This document shows positions 11,635 through 22,946 of a stretch of DNA of 64,000 nt, one piece after another. A program made the position numbers and the translations under genes. The notes under the pieces are model-generated. The model had not been told where the DNA came from and searched no databases. It saw only the letters and a program-made list of their open reading frames with translations. This DNA comes from Lepiota brunneoincarnata (lineage: Eukaryota > Basidiomycota > Agaricomycetes > Agaricales > Agaricaceae): positions 186,001-250,000 of the forward strand of contig JAEBUN010000020.1 in assembly GCA_023014365.1 (NCBI GenBank). Reading direction: 5' to 3'. Positions within the stretch are counted from its first letter, which is position 1. Each line of letters opens with the position of its first letter.

Positions 11635-12190
11635 AATGGTTATAACACTGAGTCACGCTGGCGATATGATAGGCAAACCGAATAATACTGATCCACTGCG
11701 ATGGGTCGATCCTCCATGCTACCATAGCTCTCTCGGACATGCTATTCGCTCCGATCTTGAGGGCCTGGTGTACCTGATGTATTCCGCATTACATTTAGTT
11801 AACTTGTATCTTATCGTTTATCCTCATGGTCACTAAGCCGCGACAGTCATTCCCACACGACACAGTTATTGAGCTCTCCTATGGCGTGAACATACAAACA
11901 AATTTTGATGCGAACAACAACTGCCATCTCATGGAATGCAAGATGTGCAACCACACGTTCAAAATACCTGCTAGCAAGCCAACGCAAACGGGGCCGTACT
12001 CATACTGAATCAGCCATAATTCCAGTTGGGAAGAAGCTTCGAAATTAGTACCTGTACTATCTGTACATGTAGTCCTATCATATACTTCGCACTAATGGTC
12101 ATTCGCCCCGATTATGCCCACTTGACGCTGACTCGATAGATTAGATATGGGCTGTGACGCTCTGCTGACCAGGGATTTTTTCTCTCCACA

Positions 12191-12213
12191 TTAGGAAGGT
12201 TCTCACGACCCCC
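12191..12213 (-). repeat. Right arm of 23-bp inverted repeat
   Basis: Reverse complement of 11612-11634. The enclosed DNA (about 556 bp) has no transposase-like ORF, so if it is an element it is non-autonomous or a deletion relic. Confidence 0.5.
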
Positions 12214-12691
12214 GGGGGGGTTGAAGTTGGGCGCTGCTCGGACGGTCGCCCCTCGGTTGAGTCCCATAAGGGCCTGGGAAAATCTACTTTGACGCACAGG
12301 ACACTAACAAAAACTAGGCAATTTACTTGATACTCTCCCGCCTTGCGCTGATATGAACTTAATACCTGCATTCGTATAATGTGTAGTGTGAGTGGCATGC
12401 ATCGTGGAGGTCGAAAAATGCTCTCGCTTCCCACGATCCGGTGTCACCGTAACAGAGTGACAAGAGTTTAGCATTTTACACACTGTCATCCTATCGCACT
12501 GACCAGTTCATATCATCTGATCACAACGTACGCTAGCTCAGGTAACTGGTTGATCAATGGAGAAAACACGGCCTAGAGAACAAGGAAATATGTAAATCAC
12601 TAACAAAAAAAAACGGGGAGTCGGAATTCAGGAAATGCGGGGGTATAATTAAGACGATATTGTATAAAAATAAAATAAAACTGGTTTTGAC

Positions 12692-14078
12692 CTAGTCGAA
12701 CCTCCCACTCAATCGCGCTGTCCCAGGATAAGGTGGTAACTCATCGAAGGACTCGGTTTCTCCCCTCGAGTCGTTTGTTGAACGACTCCAAGGAGTGGTC
12801 CTCTGATGCAACACCCTAGGCTCGAGATTGTCCGTGACAGGCCCGTTAGCCTCATCCTCGGGGGCCGCAGCCAACGGCGACGGGTAATAGTGCATTCCGT
12901 CTTGTGTTGGTGAGGACATGTCAGATATCCCTGGTTCACTTTCTGTTGCTTCTTGATATCCGAAAACAGGTTTTAGTTTTTCGCATTGTGTAGGATTGCT
13001 TGGTGAAATTGCATTGGACCAGGAACTCTCAGGACTAGCAGGAATTTCCCTCGCCGATTCGATTTCCCGAATACTGGTCCGTGGCTCGGATTCACCGGGG
13101 CTGATACAAGTCAAGGTTTCTCCTGGTATACTTGAAATCGGAAGTAGTGGACGAGGGACAAGAGGGGAAGACTTCACCCTCTGCCTGCGGAAACGCCAAA
13201 AACAGATTAAACATATAACTATCCCGATTGCCACTGCCGAGCCCACAGCTATGCCAATGATAGCGAATTTGGGAGATGTAGTGCTTCCTTCAAGGGTGGA
13301 AGCGGTCGAGGGGACCGGCACCGCACCAGACGAAGGGGAAGTAGTGAGGGAGGTGTGTGGGAAATTTGCTGGGGTAGAAAGTACTGAGACGGTGACAGTG
13401 GTGCCATTTCGGGTTATGAGAGTCGTTGTCCAAAAGCTGTCGCCAGTGGTAGTCGGGACAGAAATCATTGTCAATGAGTCTCCCTGGTTCTCAGCGACGG
13501 CAGAGGCCGCAACAGTGGGGTTCACTGGGATTTGAATGGTAGCGGTGTTCCTTATGGGGGATGCGGACGTAGGAGGAGGCGGGAGGACGGCGGGGGGAGC
13601 AGGAGGAGGGGGAGCAGGAGGAGGAGGAGAAGACGGTGATGTGGTAATGACCATAAAGTCCAGCAAGAGAGGGAAATCATCCCTCAGATTCGTTATCACT
13701 AGCGTATGTTCTCCGTCGTTGAGGTTTGGAGAGGTATAGAAAAGCTGCTGGTTCAGCTTGGAATCATGAGGGTCGGGGTTACCACGAAATCTCTGGGGTT
13801 CTGAGCCGTCGATGCTGTATGAAGAAAGAGATCCTTCGGGTTTAATGGTTCCAAAAACCTGGATCGATGTTCCTGTGAGGAATTCAACATTGTGAAAGCC
13901 CTAAATGCGCTGGAGAATGGGTACCTCGAAATGTCAATTTTGCAGTGGCACCAGTTTTCGTGGTTCTGGTTGCAGTGCCGCTGAAGTTGTTTTCGTCCTC
14001 AACCTGCGTCCAGCGACCATCAGGCCCCTGCGAGTACTCGATAGAGTTATCTCTGTCGTCTATTCTTCGGGATGACAT
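12692..14078 (-). CDS. Receptor-like single-TM protein, paralogue 2 (intact)
   Basis: Two exons, 14078-13925 and 13872-12692, with a 52-bp intron (13873-13924). The protein starts MSSRRIDDRDNSIEYSQGP, continues through GTSIQVFGTIKPEGSLSSYS and NDGEHTLVITNLRDD (ectodomain), then a long Pro/Ser/Thr stalk (about residues 135-260). One TM helix follows (FAIIGIAVGSAVAIGIVICLICFW) and then a basic stop-transfer (RFRRQRVK). A cytoplasmic tail of about 150 residues ends FDELPPYPGTARLSGRFD. This is the Agaricomycete family with a small jelly-roll-like N-terminal domain and a mid2-like TM region; no molecular function is established to my knowledge. No classical signal peptide is visible at the chosen start, although the start aligns with that of paralogue 1. 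It lies tandem to and on the same strand as paralogue 1, about 1.7 kb away. Confidence 0.75.
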
Positions 14079-16445
14079 AACATGGAAGCGAAATGAATAA
14101 TTGACCTGAGCGAGAGTTATTGAAACGAGTGAACAGGTTTATGAAGCCCAGAGCAATATCGTAGTGGGTGATTAGGTGGAAACGCCAGCACCTCTTGAGG
14201 CATCACAAACCGGTGTCTTTGAATCTAATGAAGCAAAGAATCAAGCTAACAATAGGAACTTGGTTGATTTCGCCAACTGAAGTGTCTGTGAGAGCCCCCT
14301 ATTAAGCAATATGGTCGCCAAGCCATCATGTTGTCTGATGCACAACAAGCCGGGCACCAGAGGAACATCTGGTCATCGTGGTAGCCATTCGTATGTTCCT
14401 ACGTCCTCTACCCGCATTATTCGTGTATAGCTGAGAGTAGGAATGACAAGGTGCATGAAATGAGCAGACTCAAGAACGAGTGAGAAAAGGTGGGAATTTG
14501 GCAATGGTAAATCCATCAGAGCTTCAGAACGTGTGAGTGACAGTGGGGAGCGCCCATCCAGTATGGCATATCAGTAGATCGAAAGCGGGAGTTTTTATCA
14601 GGTCTTTCCGCAACAAGACAAGCATGGGGAAATGTTCTCGTATAGTGGCATAGCCTATGGGATACTGGATACGCTGCGCCACCTAGCACTCACCGGCAGC
14701 TGGAATGTCTAGGTTGAAATTTACTCGGGAGAGAATCTCAGCTTGAGTAGATGTGGTGTGACAAGGATATAATTTTCAGGACCGAAATAATGCCAGGGTG
14801 CCCACCCGGCATTTCAGATCTCAATGACGAAGGCATGTAGTTAGCTTTTGCAAATCTTAAGTACGAAATTGGATAGCGGCAGCTCTTCCTAAATATTTCT
14901 GGGCTATGCCTGGCATACAAGGGATTCCATCCGATATTGGAGCCTCGTCACTAGGTTACCCTATGCCTCCGCTTCCGCACCCCCCGGTCCCTCGCCAAAT
15001 TGGTTGACATTCTTAGCCAGACTTGTTTTCGCGAGTATTTATGGGCCTCAGGGAGCCTCATGATTGAACCAAGGAGAAAAGCAACTGGACGAAACTCATG
15101 GCATTTCCTAAGGAAAAATTAGCTAGCTGGACAATCCAATAGCGTAGTTACCTGACAGGCAAGTGGAGGTGTACCTGGGCGTTTGCATGATATATTCGCA
15201 AGCCTCACAGACTGTAAATGTTGCTTGGATCACCTGGTTTGATGGTCGGGAGGTCCAGGTCACAAATGTCAGAGGTAGGCTATCTCCAGGAATCAGATAT
15301 GACCAACAGATGTGCAACTGCAGGTGCATGACCGGTGTCTTAGTGATCAACAAATGACCCCAGATCGACTGATCTCCAAGCTCAACCGGCCGGGGCCCTT
15401 TCTGGGGGGCCGGTAGTTATTGTCTGTGTGTCTGTGAGAGTTCATGAGAATGAGGTCCAAGCCAGGATCGGGCACGCTCGTATTCATAATCAGGCCTGTC
15501 GTCCTTGGCTGCGCCTGTAGTCACATTCTGACCCGGTGGGGAAGTGGAGGATCGTAACCAGAGCACCCTCCCTTTGCGCTTCCGTGGGAGACACATCTCG
15601 AGTAGGAGGGTACTGGTGTGCTGCACGTCGCACCTGCCTGACGAGTACCTGACAGTCACGGTAGTACCTAGCAATCCCATCAACCATAAAGCGTCAACAG
15701 CCTCAAGCCGTTGCAACCCCAGAACTATCTTACACACATTGCGAGTACTGTAGGGCACTTGTGAAATAAACGAGTCTCACAGGGATTGCACAGTAGTAAT
15801 AGCAATCTTTAACGAGAGCTTTTTTCTCAGATTAAAGGGTTGATTGAAAGAGTTCACCTCTACAGCGGGGGTTGGTGAGGTACTCAGCTCTAGTTTGGAT
15901 TGTCGCGTCTAATATGGTGACGGGGTCCCAAGCGTACGTTATACTTGGACACAACTGATGGCCGGTGTGCAAACATCAAACCCGAAAAGCAGAGCATGGG
16001 GGAATTCAACAATATGTACATCCCTTACCAGACGGCCTTCGAGTGATTAGTCCCGTCCGTAATTCAGGACTTCCATGTGGAGAATCTGGACTAAGAGACG
16101 CCTGTCTAGAATCTCGCACAAACGGGGACCTAAGTGCTGTACTCGGTGGACGGAAAGCAGATCCGAACCCATTCATCTGGTGTAATGGTGGGGCTTCTCA
16201 ACACGGTAGAATGTCGTGGAAGATGTAAAACATCCACGCCCTGTTGTCTTGCTATTTACGCATTGAACAGGGTGCTGATGCTGTGGGAGAAGGCTTTCAC
16301 TTAGCAGTATTGGGATGATGAAGAGATAATCGCGGATGTGATCTACAAATTACAAGTTCCTAAATCGGGCCACCGTTCTTGTATTATTCGCAATTTATGC
16401 CTGTGCTGGGCTCTCGAGTTGCTCTGCTATAGTCCACACACAGCA
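14079..16445. other. Gene-free stretch before the tandem duplication
   Basis: ORFs at 15123-15758 and 15965-16228 show no motif or splicing pattern that I can support. The stretch ends where the duplicated unit begins near 16446. Confidence 0.3.
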
Positions 16446-16908
16446 CTTTGGAAAATGGTATCGTTCGACTAGGATAGCCAACCACAAAGATGATCATGCT
16501 CATCTTCCGGCCGGTTTGCGAAAAGCTACCCCCTAACTTGGCATTTTACTGATTGTTTCGAAGCTTGGCTCGTGGTCTCAGAAGGCTTCCCGCGGCAGAA
16601 GAAATGTTTGTAACCCTCAACGCAAAGCGGGAAGTGTCGCCTTTTTAGTGATAGACCCAGCAACGTGCCCCATATACCGGATATAACGACAACATAGCTT
16701 CCATCCGCGTTAGGCTTTTCTGTGGAAGGTATTTCTTTGTGTGGGAACTCTGATGACCCCTCGCCCTGGTTTCGTGGGCTCTTACACCAGGCCAAGCGCA
16801 AGAACACTCCTCTCTGAATTTTAAGCTATGATTCGAGTTGTTCTCGGGAGGACGACCGATCACTGAAGACTTCGAGTTCCTCGGCAAGCCAGTACCTGTT
16901 GAGCTTCA

Positions 16909-16917
16909 TATATAAAT
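16909..16917 (+). promoter_or_regulatory. TATA box of VWA gene copy A
   Basis: TATATAAAT lies 46 bp upstream of the start codon at 16963. Copy B keeps a shorter version (tataaaat, 20263-20270) at a similar distance. Confidence 0.5.
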
Positions 16918-16962
16918 GAACCATGCGAGTTCCTGTGCCAGTATTTATCCCGGCCCCTTGCC

Positions 16963-18911
16963 ATGATGATTCCTCTTTTCGCACTCCTGGCGCTGAGCGC
17001 GTCTTCGCTTAGCCACCATACTTCACCGTGAGTGTGTGATGCTCATTGTTGGCTTTGTCTCACAGGTACAACAGATGCACCCTTGACGCCTCAAGCGCCG
17101 CTGTCATAATCGTAACGAGTGCTGTTGAGAGCGCTCAAACACCAGACGCCCAGGCCCAAACGAGCGCCCTTGATCCAGGTGCCGCCGCAAGCGCTAGTTC
17201 GACGGGGCTTCCAGTAGCGGTTGGAACTTCAGCCTCCTCCGACAACGGACATAAGCTCGCTGTCCCTCTCGGCATATCTATGGGGGTTCTAATGCTCATG
17301 ATCATAGGGCTATTGGTTTGGTTTTGTCTTAGGCGCTGCCGTAGAAAAAGGCTCTCGTTACAGCATGAAGGAGTAATGGATCGCTCCGCCTTCGGGGCTC
17401 TGGAGAAATCCGTGCCCGTGGCCCCATTTCGTGACCCGAACATTCTGAGCTGTGGGTGTGTTCAGAGGGCTGAAACTGTGCCTGGCCCTCATTCAGAAGG
17501 TCCACTCTTCATCAGTATGGCCGATGGACAATCTGTGGGCACCGAAGCATCTGGGTTATCAATCTTCCCTGTGTCCCAGCTGGAAATTAACCGACAGGAG
17601 AGCGCGTCCGAAGGAGGTTGGGAGGTACACGCAAGTCACAGCTCAATCGCATCAGAAGGATTGTCTCCCAGACCCACGGAGACTGGTCTGACCCTTGCCG
17701 TATTGCCTGCTCACCTGTCAGAAGGCCAGGACGCAGAGTTTCACCCGGAGGTTCGGAAACTCCTGGAAGAGGGCACATTAACTAAGCAGGCGCTAGGAAG
17801 CATGGAACCCATGAAACCCAAAAACGAATTGGTAAATCCAGGGTATAATCCTCGGCTAGATGAAAAACGACCCAAAAGCATCCGGCAATATTTACGGTGG
17901 GTACTCTTTGACATTTAAGCTTACAAAATGCATTAATTTTGGGGGCAGGGATTACCGCATCCTGTTTGTTATTGATGACTCCGGCTCGGTACGTATTCCG
18001 TAACCACCTAATATCTATCGAGCTGAGTGTTGTTTGGTGACCCCAGATGAGCGGGAAACCTTGGGGGGAGACCAGGGATGCCCTCTTCCAAATTGCGGAG
18101 TATGCATTGAAATTCCATGTTCGAAGTGTGGATATTCGATTTTTCAATGATACTCTCCAGGAGAGAGGCGTCCAGGTACTGTATTTACTATCCTTACTTC
18201 CATGTCAGCTGAGATAACAACAGGGTGGGGCCCGGGTTGTTCAAATATTCAATCAAGTCTCGCCATCGAGTCAGTCTATGCGTCCAACCATGTTGCAATA
18301 ATTTTCACCTTCACCCAAACTTGACTTGTAGACGGAACTCCAACAGGAGCTGTTCTCAAAGAGGTTTTGGATGAGCAAATCAACCGTCTGGACGCAGCAT
18401 TGTTATCCGGCGCTTATTCATCTGAGCCGCCCCTGGATATTATCGTGATCACGGATGGTGTCCCCAGTAAGTTAATTAATAGTTCCCATACATATGGACA
18501 ACTTATCCACCAAAATTTTACAGACACCGATTCCCCACCCGCTCCAGTCATCGAAGTCGCAGCACGACAGATGAAGGAGCGCGGTCATCATCAAAATGCC
18601 ATCGGAATTCAGTTTGTTCAGATTGGGAACTGTCCTCAAGCAGAGCCAACACTCCTCTCGCTCATACATGGGAACAACAATGTACGTGATATGGAACAGC
18701 TCCTGAATGCTACTTATTGCTCTGTTTGCAGGACATGGTCGATACGGTTGGTTATAGCGTATATAAGGACGAGGGCGGTGGCAAACTCACTGCCGCTGTG
18801 CTGGAGCGTATTGTCTTGGGTGGTCTTCATCCGAGTTTGCGCGCGTATTATAACCAATACGAACTGAGGAGGTCTAGGAACGACGTTGGTGGTGGGTCAG
18901 CCCTTACTTGA
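16963..18911 (+). CDS. Membrane-anchored VWA-domain protein, copy A (intact)
   Basis: Eight exons: 16963-17027, 17066-17896, 17949-17988, 18047-18175, 18224-18269, 18332-18466, 18524-18681 and 18732-18911; 527 residues with no frame break. Residues 1-19 form a signal peptide (MMIPLFALLALSASS). A short Ala/Ser/Thr-rich ectodomain precedes a TM helix at about 88-110 (VPLGISMGVLMLMIIGLL) with a basic stop-transfer (RRCRRKR). A cytoplasmic linker of about 185 residues leads to a VWA domain from about 300: ILFVIDDSGSMSGKPW carries the DxSxS metal-ion (MIDAS) motif, followed by GTPTGAVLKEVLDEQ, IIVITDGVP, GIQFVQIG and DMVDTVGY. That domain type is common in Agaricomycetes as a stand-alone cytosolic protein. 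Here it sits behind a receptor-like membrane segment, so a role in metal-dependent protein binding at the inner face of a membrane is inferred. Ligand unknown. Confidence 0.8.
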
Positions 18912-19355
18912 GAACATTTGGAGATCCATTGTTTTTTCATCTTGTTGCACGCCAATCTTGTAATGAATAGAGAGGGTTCTACGGAACTAGTGAATGACTT
19001 CTTTAGGGACCCCAGTGAACCAAATGATCATTTGATAGACCGAGTTCCAGTGCCTGCCCAATATATTATTTAGACCATGGTGGCGGCACTCGGATGGGCA
19101 ATTGCAAACCAGCGACAATGAATTAGTTATAACGAGCGGACTAGTCTTATGTACAGACTCGAGAAAGAATGTTGCATAGTGTGAAATGACTAGAGGATCC
19201 AACAATATCCGTATATGCATGCGATTATGTAAAGTGGAGAGATAAAAACCTATAAAACAAATTCGTTGCAAGTACTACATACCTTTCTCTTCATCACGGC
19301 CCAGTTCACCTACGAGTAGTGATCCTCAAATGCCAGAGCAACTCTGACTGCACTT
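18912..19355. other. 3' flank of VWA copy A
   Basis: No gene. Nearly identical to 22140-22535 downstream of copy B, including gtgaatgacttcttta and caaccagcg-type blocks, so it belongs to the duplicated unit. Confidence 0.5.
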
Positions 19356-19862
19356 TCAGGCGGAGGGAACTAACGCAATTCCAAACACCCACCCCCACAT
19401 CACCATCAAAAATCTGACCATCCACGCTGGGTCCGCACCAACACCAAGGCCAGGCCTGAGCTGCATAGCGAGTGCAACTTCAAGCGGCGAACGTGTACGT
19501 TCAACGGCCTCCTCTAGCGCCGTGCATTTGCGTTGGCGGATTTCCTGCGGTGGCGACGGCTCTTGGAGTTCAGGTTTAGTCGCTTGAACAGAGGTGGGGA
19601 GGGTTTCGGGAAGAGATGTGCTTAGCTCCAGAGCTGGGGGTTGTGCTGGTGCTGGAGAAATAGAGCCTCGTTGAAGCTCGTGCTCTGGCACCGACACCAG
19701 TTTTGCTGACCATGGTAGAGGCTCTGGTTGAAGTTCCGGCTCAGGAGCGATCTCAACCACGCAGGGCTTTTTGGAAATGACATCGTTCTGGGATAGCCAA
19801 CTACAAAGCTTACCATGCTCATCTGTAAGTAATTCCGGCCGGGCTGCGAAAAGCCATCCCAA
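19356..19862 (-). pseudogene. 3'-terminal fragment of the 986-residue membrane protein gene, with chimeric 5' end
   Basis: From 19766 down to 19356 the translation repeats the last ~135 residues of the gene at 22536-25496 with few changes (shared EHELQ, LPETLPTSVQATKPELQ, RTRSPLEVALAMQLRPG, DPAWMVRFLMVMWGWVFG). Upstream of 19766 the frame runs into the start of duplication unit B, giving an unrelated N-terminal part. It retains the C-terminal hydrophobic tail. It is a by-product of the tandem duplication; whether it is transcribed is unknown. Confidence 0.75.
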
Positions 19863-22800
19863 CTTGACATTTTACTGATTGTTTCGAAGCTTGGCTCGTG
19901 GTCTCAGAAGGCTTCCCGCGGCAGAAGAAATATTTGTAGCCCCCAACACAAAGCAGGAAGTATCGCCTTTTTGGTGATAGATCTAGCAACGTGCCCCGTA
20001 TACCGAATATAACGACAACATAGCTTCCATCCGCGTTAGACTTTTTTGTGGAAGGTATTTCTTTGTGTGGGAACTCTGATGACCCCTTGCCCTGGTTTCA
20101 CGGGCACTTATACCAGGTTGAGCGCAAGAACATTCCTCTCTGAGCTTTAAGCTATGTTTCGAGTGTTCTCGGGAGGACGACCGATCACTGAAGACTTCGA
20201 GTTCCTCGGCGCTCGCTTTCCTTTGTTGCCTCCCGAGGCGGGTCGGTACCTGTCGAACTTCATATAAAATGAACCATGAAAGTTGCTGTGCCAGTCTTTA
20301 TCCTGGCCCCTTGCCATGATAATTCCTCTTTTCGCACTCCTGGCGCTGAGCGAAGAAGCGCTCAGCCACCATACTTCACCGTGAGTGCGACGCTCATTGT
20401 TGGCTTTGTCTCACTAGTACAGCAGATGCACCCTCGGCGCTTCAAGCGCCGCTATCATAATCCCAACGAGTGCTGTTGAGAGCGCTCAGACACAAGACGC
20501 CCGCACGAGCGCCCTTGGTCCAGGTGCCACAAGCGCCAGTTCGACGGGGCTTGCAGCAGCGGCTGGAACCACAGCCCCCTCCGACAATGGACATAAACTT
20601 GCTGTCCCTCTCGGCATATCTCTGGGGGTTCTAATGCTCATGATCATAGGGCTATTGGTTTGGTTTTGTCTTAGGCGCTGCCGTAGGAACAAGCCCTCGT
20701 TACAGCATGAAGGAGTGATGGATCGCTCCGCCCTCGGGGCTCTGGAAAAATCCGTATCCGTGGCCCCATTCCGTGACTCCAAAATTCTGAGCTATGGGTG
20801 AGTGTTCAGAGGGCTGAAGCTGTGCCTGGCCCTCATTCAGGTGGTCCGCTCTTCATCAGTGTGACAAGTCACAACTCAATTGAATCAGAGGGGTCGTCCT
20901 CCAGAGGGACTGGTCCGACACTTGTCATATTACCTGCTCACTTGTCCGAAGGCCAGGACGTGGAGTTTCATCGGAAGTTCGAAAACTCATAGAGGAGAGT
21001 GCATTAACTAAGCAGGCGCTAGGAAGCATGCACCCCATGAAACCGAAAGCGGGATTGGTTAATCCAGGGTATAATCCTTGGCTAGATAAAAAACGACCCG
21101 AGAGCATCGAAGAATATTTACAGTGGGTACTCCTTGATATTTGAGCTTACCAGAACACATCAATATTTGGGGCAGCCATTACCAGATCCTGTTTGTTATT
21201 GATGATTCCAACTCGGTACGTATTCCATAACCACTTAAAATATATCGAGCTGAGTGTTGTTTGGTGACCTAGATGAGGGGGAACCCTTGGAAACAGACCA
21301 GAGACGCCCTTTTCCAAATTGCGGAGTATGCACTGGAATTCCATGTTCAAAGTGTGGATATTCGATTTTTCAACGACACTCTCCAGGAGAGAGGCGTCCA
21401 GGTACTGCACTCACTATCTTTACTTTCATGTCAGCTGAGCACCCGCACCAATAACGACAGGGTCAGACCCAAGTTGTTGAAATATTCAATCAAGTCTCGA
21501 CATCGAGTCAGTCCATGCGTCCAACCATGTTGTATAATGCCTTTGAACCTCACCCTCACCCGAATTTGACTTGTAGGCGGAACGCCGACAGGAGCCGTTC
21601 TCAAAGAGGTTTTGGATGAGCAAATCAATCGTCTGGACGCAGCATTGGAGTCCGGCACTTATTCATCTGAGCCACCCCTGGATATTATCGTGATCACGGA
21701 TGGTGTCCCCAGTAGGTCAATTAATAGTTCCCACAAACACGGGCAACTTATCCACCGAGTTTTACAGACGCCGATTCCCCTCCTGCTCCAGTTATCGAAG
21801 CCGCAGCACGACGGATAAAGGAGCGCCGTCACCATCAAAATGCCATCGGAATTCAGTTTGTTCAGATTGGGAACTCTCCTCGGGCAGAGCCAACGCTCCG
21901 CTCACTCATACATGGGAACAACAATGTGTGTGGTATGGAACAGCTCTTGAATACTACTTATTGCTCTGTCTGCAGGACATGGTCGATGCGGTTGGATACA
22001 GCGCATACAAGGACGAGGATGGTGGGAAGCTCACTGCTGCTGTGCTGGAGCGTATTGTCTTGGGTGGTCTTCATTCGAGTTTGCGCGCGTACTATAACCA
22101 ATACGAGTTGAAGAGGTCTGGGAATGATACACCACCAATGTTGTAATGAATAGAGAGGGTTCTACGGAACTGGTGAATGACTTCTTTAGAGACCCCAGTG
22201 AACCAAATGATCATTTGATAGACCGGGTTCCAGTGCCTGCCCAATATATTATTTAGACCATGGTGGCGGCACTCGGATGGGCAATTGCAAACCAGCGACA
22301 ATGAATTAGTTATAACGAGCGGACTAGTCTTATGTACAGACTCGAGAGCTGAAGAATGCTGCATAGTGTGGAGTGACTAGAGAATCCAACAAAAATCCGT
22401 ACATGCATGCGATTAAAATGGAGAGATAAAAATCCATAAAACAAATCCGTTGCAAGTACTACCTCTTTCTTCATCACGGCCCAGCCCACCTACGAGTGGC
22501 GATCTTCAAATGCCAGAACAACTCTGACTGCACTTTCAGGCGAAGGGAACTAACACCATTCCAAACACCCACCCCCACATCACCATCAAGAACCTGACCA
22601 TCCACGCTGGGTCCGCACCAACACCAAGGCCAGGCCTGAGCTGCATAGCGAGTGCAACTTCAAGCGGCGAACGTGTACGTTCAACAGCCTCCTCCAGCGC
22701 CGTACGCTTGCGTTGGCGGATTTCCTGCGGTGGCGACGGCTCTTGGAGTTCAGGTTTAGTCGCTTGAACAGAAGTGGGGAGGGTTTCGGGAAGAGATGTG

Positions 22801-22946
22801 CTTAGCTCCAGAGCTGGGGGTTGTGCTGGCGCTAGAGAAATAGAGCCTTGTTGAAGCTCGTGCTCTGGCACCGACACCAGTTTTGCTGACCCTGGTAGAG
22901 GTTCCGGTTGAAGTTCCGGGTCAGGAACGATCTCAACCATGCAGGG
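19767..22946. repeat. Tandem duplication, unit B (about 3.2 kb)
   Basis: Second copy of the unit described at 16446. It is slightly shorter, mainly from a ~120-bp deletion within the VWA gene linker, and carries about 30 extra bases just before the promoter (20205-20240). Confidence 0.85.
20315..22146 (+). pseudogene. VWA-domain membrane protein, copy B (N-terminal half broken)
   Basis: Starts MIIPLFALLALSEEALS and keeps the TM helix (VPLGISLGVLMLMIIGLL). Relative to copy A it has two extra bases near 20800 that create a stop after ILSYG, lacks about 120 bp of linker and misses one base near 20970. The first intron acceptor has also changed. The VWA half is undamaged: ILFVIDDSNS still satisfies DxSxS, then MRGNPWKQTRDALFQIAEYA, GTPTGAVLKEVLDEQ, IIVITDGVP and DMVDAVGY, all with conserved splice sites, ending at 22146. 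The C-terminus differs from copy A (SGNDTPPML). A spliced form restoring the frame was not found, so it is most likely a decaying duplicate, or possibly a source of a shorter VWA-only product. Confidence 0.7.

Larger units (their letters stand above)
10953..12691. other. Gene-poor spacer between the receptor-like paralogues
   Basis: No gene recognised. A small minus-strand ORF at 10993-11196 has a hydrophobic C-terminal half but no family match. A perfect 23-bp inverted repeat lies at 11612-11634 and 12191-12213 (separate entries). Confidence 0.35.
16446..19766. repeat. Tandem duplication, unit A (about 3.3 kb)
   Basis: Aligns by eye end to end with 19767-22946. Both units begin ctttggaaa / ctttttggaaa followed by atcgttc...ggatagccaac, and both run through a TATA-containing promoter, the VWA gene, a shared 3' flank (18960-19340 versus 22140-22500) and the 3' end of the 986-residue gene. 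Similarity stops at gcaggg in the coding sequence of that gene (19766 versus 22946), fixing the duplication breakpoint inside a gene. Confidence 0.85.

Noticed and set aside
12996..13739. Two plus-strand ORFs (179 and 67 codons, Gly-rich)
   Set aside because: Antisense of the intact receptor-like gene; the poly-Gly comes from its proline stalk.
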